A model generated the notes under the pieces. It was not told where the DNA came from and searched no databases. It saw nothing but the letters and a program-made list of their open reading frames with translations. The position numbers and the translations under genes were made by a program. From Rickettsia typhi (GTDB taxonomy: Bacteria; Pseudomonadota; Alphaproteobacteria; Rickettsiales; UBA1997), in the NCBI GenBank assembly GCA_945874115.1, contig CAMCFD010000034.1, positions 1-15,281 of the forward strand: a stretch of 15,281 bases of DNA. Direction: 5' to 3'. Below, piece after piece: positions 12,589 to 15,281 of the stretch (positions are counted from its first letter, which is position 1; each line of letters begins with the position of its first letter).

Positions 12589-14370
12589 CTAAACTTTTTT
12601 CTCGCCGCGAGCCTGAATCGCCAATTCACGCAACTGTTTCTCGCTCACAAAAGCCGGTGCGTTCATCATTAAATCTTGCGCCTTGCCATTCATCGGGAAC
12701 GGAATAACCTCGCGGATATTGGGTTCGTCAGCCAAAAGCATGATCACGCGGTCAATCCCCGGAGCAATTCCACCGTGCGGAGGAGCGCCAAACTTGAACG
12801 CATTCAACATTGCTCCAAATTGCTTCTCAACCACTTCTTTGCCATAACCAGCAATTTCAAAGGCTTTGTACATAATTTCTGGCTTGTGATTTCTAATCGC
12901 GCCACTTGATAATTCAACGCCATTGCAAACAATGTCATATTGGAAAGCCTTAATCGTCAACGGATCTTGTGAATTCAACGCTTCAAGCCCACCTTGCGGC
13001 ATTGAAAATGGATTGTGCGAAAACTCGATTTTGCCGTTCGTTTCGTCCATTTCATACATCGGGAAGTCAATAATCCAGCAGAATTTATAAACCGATTCGT
13101 CAATTAAACCGAGTTCTTGACCAAGTCTAATTCGCACCAAACCCGCGATTTTAGCGGCCTCACCTGCTTTTCCGCAAGAAAAGAAAACCGCATCGCCATT
13201 GTTCAAACCAGCTTGAGACTTAAGTTGCGCCAATTTTTCCGGAGCTAAAAACTTCGCAATCGGACCTTTTCCTTCGCCATTTTCATCGAAAATAATATAA
13301 GCTAAACCCTTGGCGCCATTGCTTTGCGCAAATTCTATAGTCTTGTCAAAAAACGAACGCGCTTGCGCCGCACATTTCGGCGCAGGAATTGCGCGAATCA
13401 CGGCGCCAGCTTCAATTGACTTCGTGAAAATCGAAAAACCCGAACCAACAAAAACATCCGTCGCATCAGAAATAATCAGCGGATTACGCAAATCAGGCTT
13501 ATCAATACCATATTTCAACATCGCATCATCATATTTTATGCGCTCAAATTTATCGCCAACAACCTTCTTGCAGCCATATTTATCAAACACTTGGCGCAAA
13601 ATTGGCTCGATTGTTTGAAACACATCTTCTTGTTCGACAAACGCCATTTCTAAATCAAGCTGATAGAACTCTGGAGAGCGATCGGCGCGCAAATCTTCAT
13701 CGCGAAAACACGGCGCAATTTGAAAATAGCGGTCAAAACCCGACACCATCAAAAGCTGCTTAAACTGTTGCGGCGCTTGGGGAAGCGCATAAAATTTTCC
13801 GTGATGAAGACGCGACGGAACCAAATAATCGCGCGCACCCTCAGGGCTTGACGCCGTAAGAATCGGGGTTTGAACTTCAAGAAATCCCGCATCAGTCATC
13901 AAGTGGCGAATATAAGAAATCACCTTGCTTCTAAGCTCGATATTTCGGTGAGTTTTTTCGCGGCGCAAATCAAGAAAACGATATTTCAAGCGCAATTCTT
14001 CAGGATATTCGTTGTTATCGTTGATTTGAAACGGAATTTGTTCAGCCATTGATTCAACTATAAGCGAACCAACTTTCACCTCAATTTCACCAGTTTTTAT
14101 ATTACTATTTACCGCGTCCGCGCCACGCGCCACAACATTTCCCTCAATAACAATGACTGACTCAAGTTTAATTGAAGTAATTTCATCAACATTAAGAGCC
14201 GAATTTTGGCTGTCAATTACCAATTGCGTAATACCAAAATGGTCGCGCAAGTCAATAAATACAAGACTTCCATGATCGCGCTTCGAATGAACAAAACCCG
14301 CCAATTTCACTTCTTTACCAATATCACTTTTTGTCAATTGCGCACAATTCGCGCTTCTATATTTATGCAT
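12589..14370 (-). CDS. aspS: Aspartyl-tRNA synthetase, probably non-discriminating (Asp/Asn)
   Basis: Class II synthetase that charges tRNA-Asp, cytoplasmic, dimeric; 593 residues, the usual length of the bacterial form with the GAD insertion domain. An N-terminal OB-fold anticodon-binding domain (about 1-105) contains LAGFVHSKRDHGSLVFIDLR at 23-42. Class II motif 2 is visible as FRDEDLRADR at 222-231, with EFYQLDLEM after it, and motif 3 as GGIAPGIDRVIML near 532-545. The anticodon-recognition position is His33 in KRDHGSL, as in Pseudomonas-type enzymes that also charge tRNA-Asn, whereas E. coli has Leu there. If so, Asn-tRNA would be made with the GatCAB amidotransferase. The second specificity position aligns by eye with Asp, neither Lys nor Gly. 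The terminator at 14444-14470 separates it from virB3. No Shine-Dalgarno or clear promoter was found. Confidence 0.97.
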   Translation of the reverse strand: MHKYRSANCAQLTKSDIGKEVKLAGFVHSKRDHGSLVFIDLRDHFGITQLVIDSQNSALNVDEITSIKLESVIVIEGNVVARGADAVNSNIKTGEIEVKVGSLIVESMAEQIPFQINDNNEYPEELRLKYRFLDLRREKTHRNIELRSKVISYIRHLMTDAGFLEVQTPILTASSPEGARDYLVPSRLHHGKFYALPQAPQQFKQLLMVSGFDRYFQIAPCFRDEDLRADRSPEFYQLDLEMAFVEQEDVFQTIEPILRQVFDKYGCKKVVGDKFERIKYDDAMLKYGIDKPDLRNPLIISDATDVFVGSGFSIFTKSIEAGAVIRAIPAPKCAAQARSFFDKTIEFAQSNGAKGLAYIIFDENGEGKGPIAKFLAPEKLAQLKSQAGLNNGDAVFFSCGKAGEAAKIAGLVRIRLGQELGLIDESVYKFCWIIDFPMYEMDETNGKIEFSHNPFSMPQGGLEALNSQDPLTIKAFQYDIVCNGVELSSGAIRNHKPEIMYKAFEIAGYGKEVVEKQFGAMLNAFKFGAPPHGGIAPGIDRVIMLLADEPNIREVIPFPMNGKAQDLMMNAPAFVSEKQLRELAIQARGEKKV

Positions 14371-14443
14371 TTCAAATCAAAATTTTGCGATTAATAAAAC
14401 GAAATTTAAATCCTAAACGGTCTCCTAAGAAAACCCTAAAAAC

Positions 14444-14470
14444 AAAAAGGGACAACTCGAAAGTTGCCCC
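14444..14470 (-). terminator. Strong intrinsic terminator downstream of virB3
   Basis: On the minus strand GGGGCAACT, loop TTCG, AGTTGTCCC (14470-14449) form a 9-bp stem with one wobble and a stable UUCG tetraloop. It is followed by TTTTTGTTTTT. It should end virB3 transcription before aspS. Confidence 0.85.
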
Positions 14471-14494
14471 AAAAAAACTTAATGAGAATGACTA

Positions 14495-14565
14495 AGGAAG
14501 CTTTGCTTCCTATCATCTAAATTCAAACCCCAAACCCCCTTAAAAATTTCTCACGAAATTTTTAA
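14495..14565 (-). other. Two additional stem-loops between virB3 and its terminator
   Basis: Directly after the virB3 stop lies an 11-bp perfect AT-rich hairpin, arms 14540-14550 and 14555-14565 with loop TCAC. It is followed by a 7-bp GC-containing hairpin, AGGAAGC/GCTTCCT (14495-14501, 14505-14511) with a TTT loop. Together with the terminator they give three hairpins in about 120 bases, which could protect the RNA 3' end or form a processed small RNA. No RNA family was recognised. Confidence 0.45.
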
Positions 14566-14566
14566 A

Positions 14567-14863
14567 TTAATATACATCATAAGAATTCGTGCCGCCATGT
14601 GCACCGCGATTGCGGCAAATGCTGCATTTTGAGGCTTTTGCAATCAATAATTCAATGGCGCGCGGCTCTTTCAAGCAAATAAACCAACCAACCATATGAA
14701 TTCCTGGAAGCAACACCAAAAGATAGAAAAATTGTGAAGTAATCACGAAAGCAAGCAGCGAAATAATGCCGTTAAGTGCCGCAAAAGTATAGCTTACGCC
14801 AAGAAGCATCGGGGGTCGCGTAAGCCCTAAAAATAGTGGATCGGTGCCAACTGAGCCTGTCAT
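14567..14863 (-). CDS. virB3: Type IV secretion system protein VirB3
   Basis: Small inner-membrane component that works with the VirB4 ATPase in assembling the VirB/D4 machinery. From ATG 14863 the protein has 98 residues and begins MTGSVGTDPLFLGLTRPPML, the family hallmark. A TTG six codons upstream (14881) is possible but less likely. Two hydrophobic segments cover about residues 20-60. The tail CSICRNRGAHGGTNSYDVY, with CxxC and a His, matches rickettsial VirB3 as I recall it. It stands alone: the next gene on the strand is aspS, behind a strong terminator, whereas in many Rickettsiales virB3 is directly followed by virB4. The promoter lies at 14905-14932. It diverges from the aminotransferase at 15238. 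Confidence 0.93.
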   Translation of the reverse strand: MTGSVGTDPLFLGLTRPPMLLGVSYTFAALNGIISLLAFVITSQFFYLLVLLPGIHMVGWFICLKEPRAIELLIAKASKCSICRNRGAHGGTNSYDVY

Positions 14864-14904
14864 AATTTGCGTGAAATTCAAGTTAAAACTCTTTATATCC
14901 AGTG

Positions 14905-14932
14905 ATTATATCATATTTTTCCTTTTTTGCAA
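14905..14932 (-). promoter_or_regulatory. Likely virB3 promoter
   Basis: On the minus strand TTGCAA (14932-14927), a 16-base spacer and a perfect TATAAT (14910-14905) predict a start near 14898, about 35 bases before the ATG at 14863. Confidence 0.6.
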
Positions 14933-15028
14933 GTAAAAAGCGACATTTTTTGTTAATTTCACATATTTCGCACCAAATTCTGACATTTTTGACTAAAATC
15001 AAGAATTATTTCACCTTTTTTTTACTTA

Positions 15029-15076
15029 TTTTTTGACAAAATCGCTCCAAATATTTGTCGTAATTTTGTCAAAAAA
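15029..15076. repeat. 14-bp perfect inverted repeat in the virB3-aminotransferase gap
   Basis: TTTTTTGACAAAAT (15029-15042) and ATTTTGTCAAAAAA (15063-15076) are exact reverse complements with a 20-base loop. A related TTTTTGACTAAAATC occurs at about 14986-15000. It could be an operator, a two-way terminator or a folded RNA. The rest of the 356-base gap (14882-15237) contains only the two divergent promoters and AT-rich sequence. Confidence 0.5.
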
Positions 15077-15177
15077 ACGCTAAAAACATACCAAAACTAA
15101 AATCGGAACAATTCAGATAACAGTGCCCAAGAATTTCCCATAAAAAAACCAAAATTTGCCAAAAAATCGTTATTTTA

Positions 15178-15205
15178 TTGACTTATAATGCAAAACCAAT
15201 ATAAT
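15178..15205 (+). promoter_or_regulatory. Likely promoter of the second aminotransferase
   Basis: TTGACT (15178-15183), a 16-base spacer and TATAAT (15200-15205) predict a start near 15212, 26 bases before the ATG at 15238. A second TATAAT at 15184-15189 lies inside the spacer but lacks a good -35. Confidence 0.6.
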
Positions 15206-15237
15206 TCGAAATTAATTGTTAATTTAACTTTTTTTAT

Positions 15238-15281
15238 ATGTCGTTTCTAGCAAGCAATCTAAGCAATATCAAGCCATCTCC
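15238..15281 (+). CDS. aatA: Probable aspartate aminotransferase (3'-truncated by window edge)
   Basis: Only 14 full codons are present: MSFLASNLSNIKPS, with the next codon beginning CC (Pro). The SNLSNIKPSP pattern is the usual start of alphaproteobacterial and rickettsial aspartate aminotransferases (R/N-x-x-x-IKPSPT), which interconvert aspartate and oxaloacetate with glutamate. It is preceded by a good promoter and diverges from virB3. The call rests on this short N-terminus alone. Confidence 0.55.
   Translation, partial: MSFLASNLSNIKPS

Noticed and set aside
15029..15076. Inverted repeat as a CRISPR repeat or IS end
   Set aside because: There is only one pair, with no regular spacers, cas genes or transposase.

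Overview
The window is AT-rich bacterial chromosome that most resembles an alphaproteobacterium of the Rickettsiales or a close relative. The main reasons are a VirB3 of the rickettsial type (ending in a CxxC plus HG-x-NSYD tail), an alphaproteobacterial-style PstC/PstA pair with long extra N-terminal regions, a UvrA with the CPVSG variant of the first zinc motif, and a His-type (probably non-discriminating) aspartyl-tRNA synthetase. The genus cannot be named from sequence alone. Almost none of the genes has a recognisable Shine-Dalgarno sequence, and several good sigma70 promoters lie very close to their start codons.

Layout, left to right. 1-756 (+): 3' part of pstS, the phosphate-binding protein. 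757-1307: a 551-base gap holding a short promoter-to-terminator unit with possible tiny ORFs, half of a repeat element, a stem-loop and the uvrA promoter. 1308-5095 (+): uvrA and ispA, a likely two-gene operon. 5115-5441 (-): a small exported charged protein, convergent with ispA. 5617-7674 (-): a 685-residue protein of unknown function with coiled-coil character. 7788-10244 (-): the pstC-pstA operon, phosphate permeases. 10447-11193 (+): rsmE, 16S rRNA methyltransferase. 11215-12399 (-): an AlaC/DapL-like aminotransferase. 12589-14370 (-): aspS. 14567-14863 (-): virB3, followed by a strong terminator. 15238-15281 (+): the first codons of a second aminotransferase, probably aspartate aminotransferase.

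Functionally, pstS, pstC and pstA make up the binding protein and membrane parts of a high-affinity phosphate importer, but they lie in two separate, oppositely oriented blocks and no ATPase (pstB) or phoU is present here. UvrA starts nucleotide excision repair, IspA supplies farnesyl diphosphate, RsmE and AspS serve translation, and VirB3 is an inner-membrane part of a type IV secretion system that is separated here from other vir genes.

The most unusual structure is a pair of related palindromic intergenic elements, at about 5458-5619 and 7693-7790, flanking the 685-residue gene. They share a 25-base perfect inverted match. Each begins just upstream of one minus-strand gene, where it supplies a -10-like box, and ends exactly on the stop codon of the preceding gene. 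A half copy lies near 1053-1080. The second most interesting item is the compact unit at 836-1022, with a promoter, a tiny ORF, mutually exclusive hairpins and a terminator; it could be an attenuator, a small RNA or a small-protein gene.
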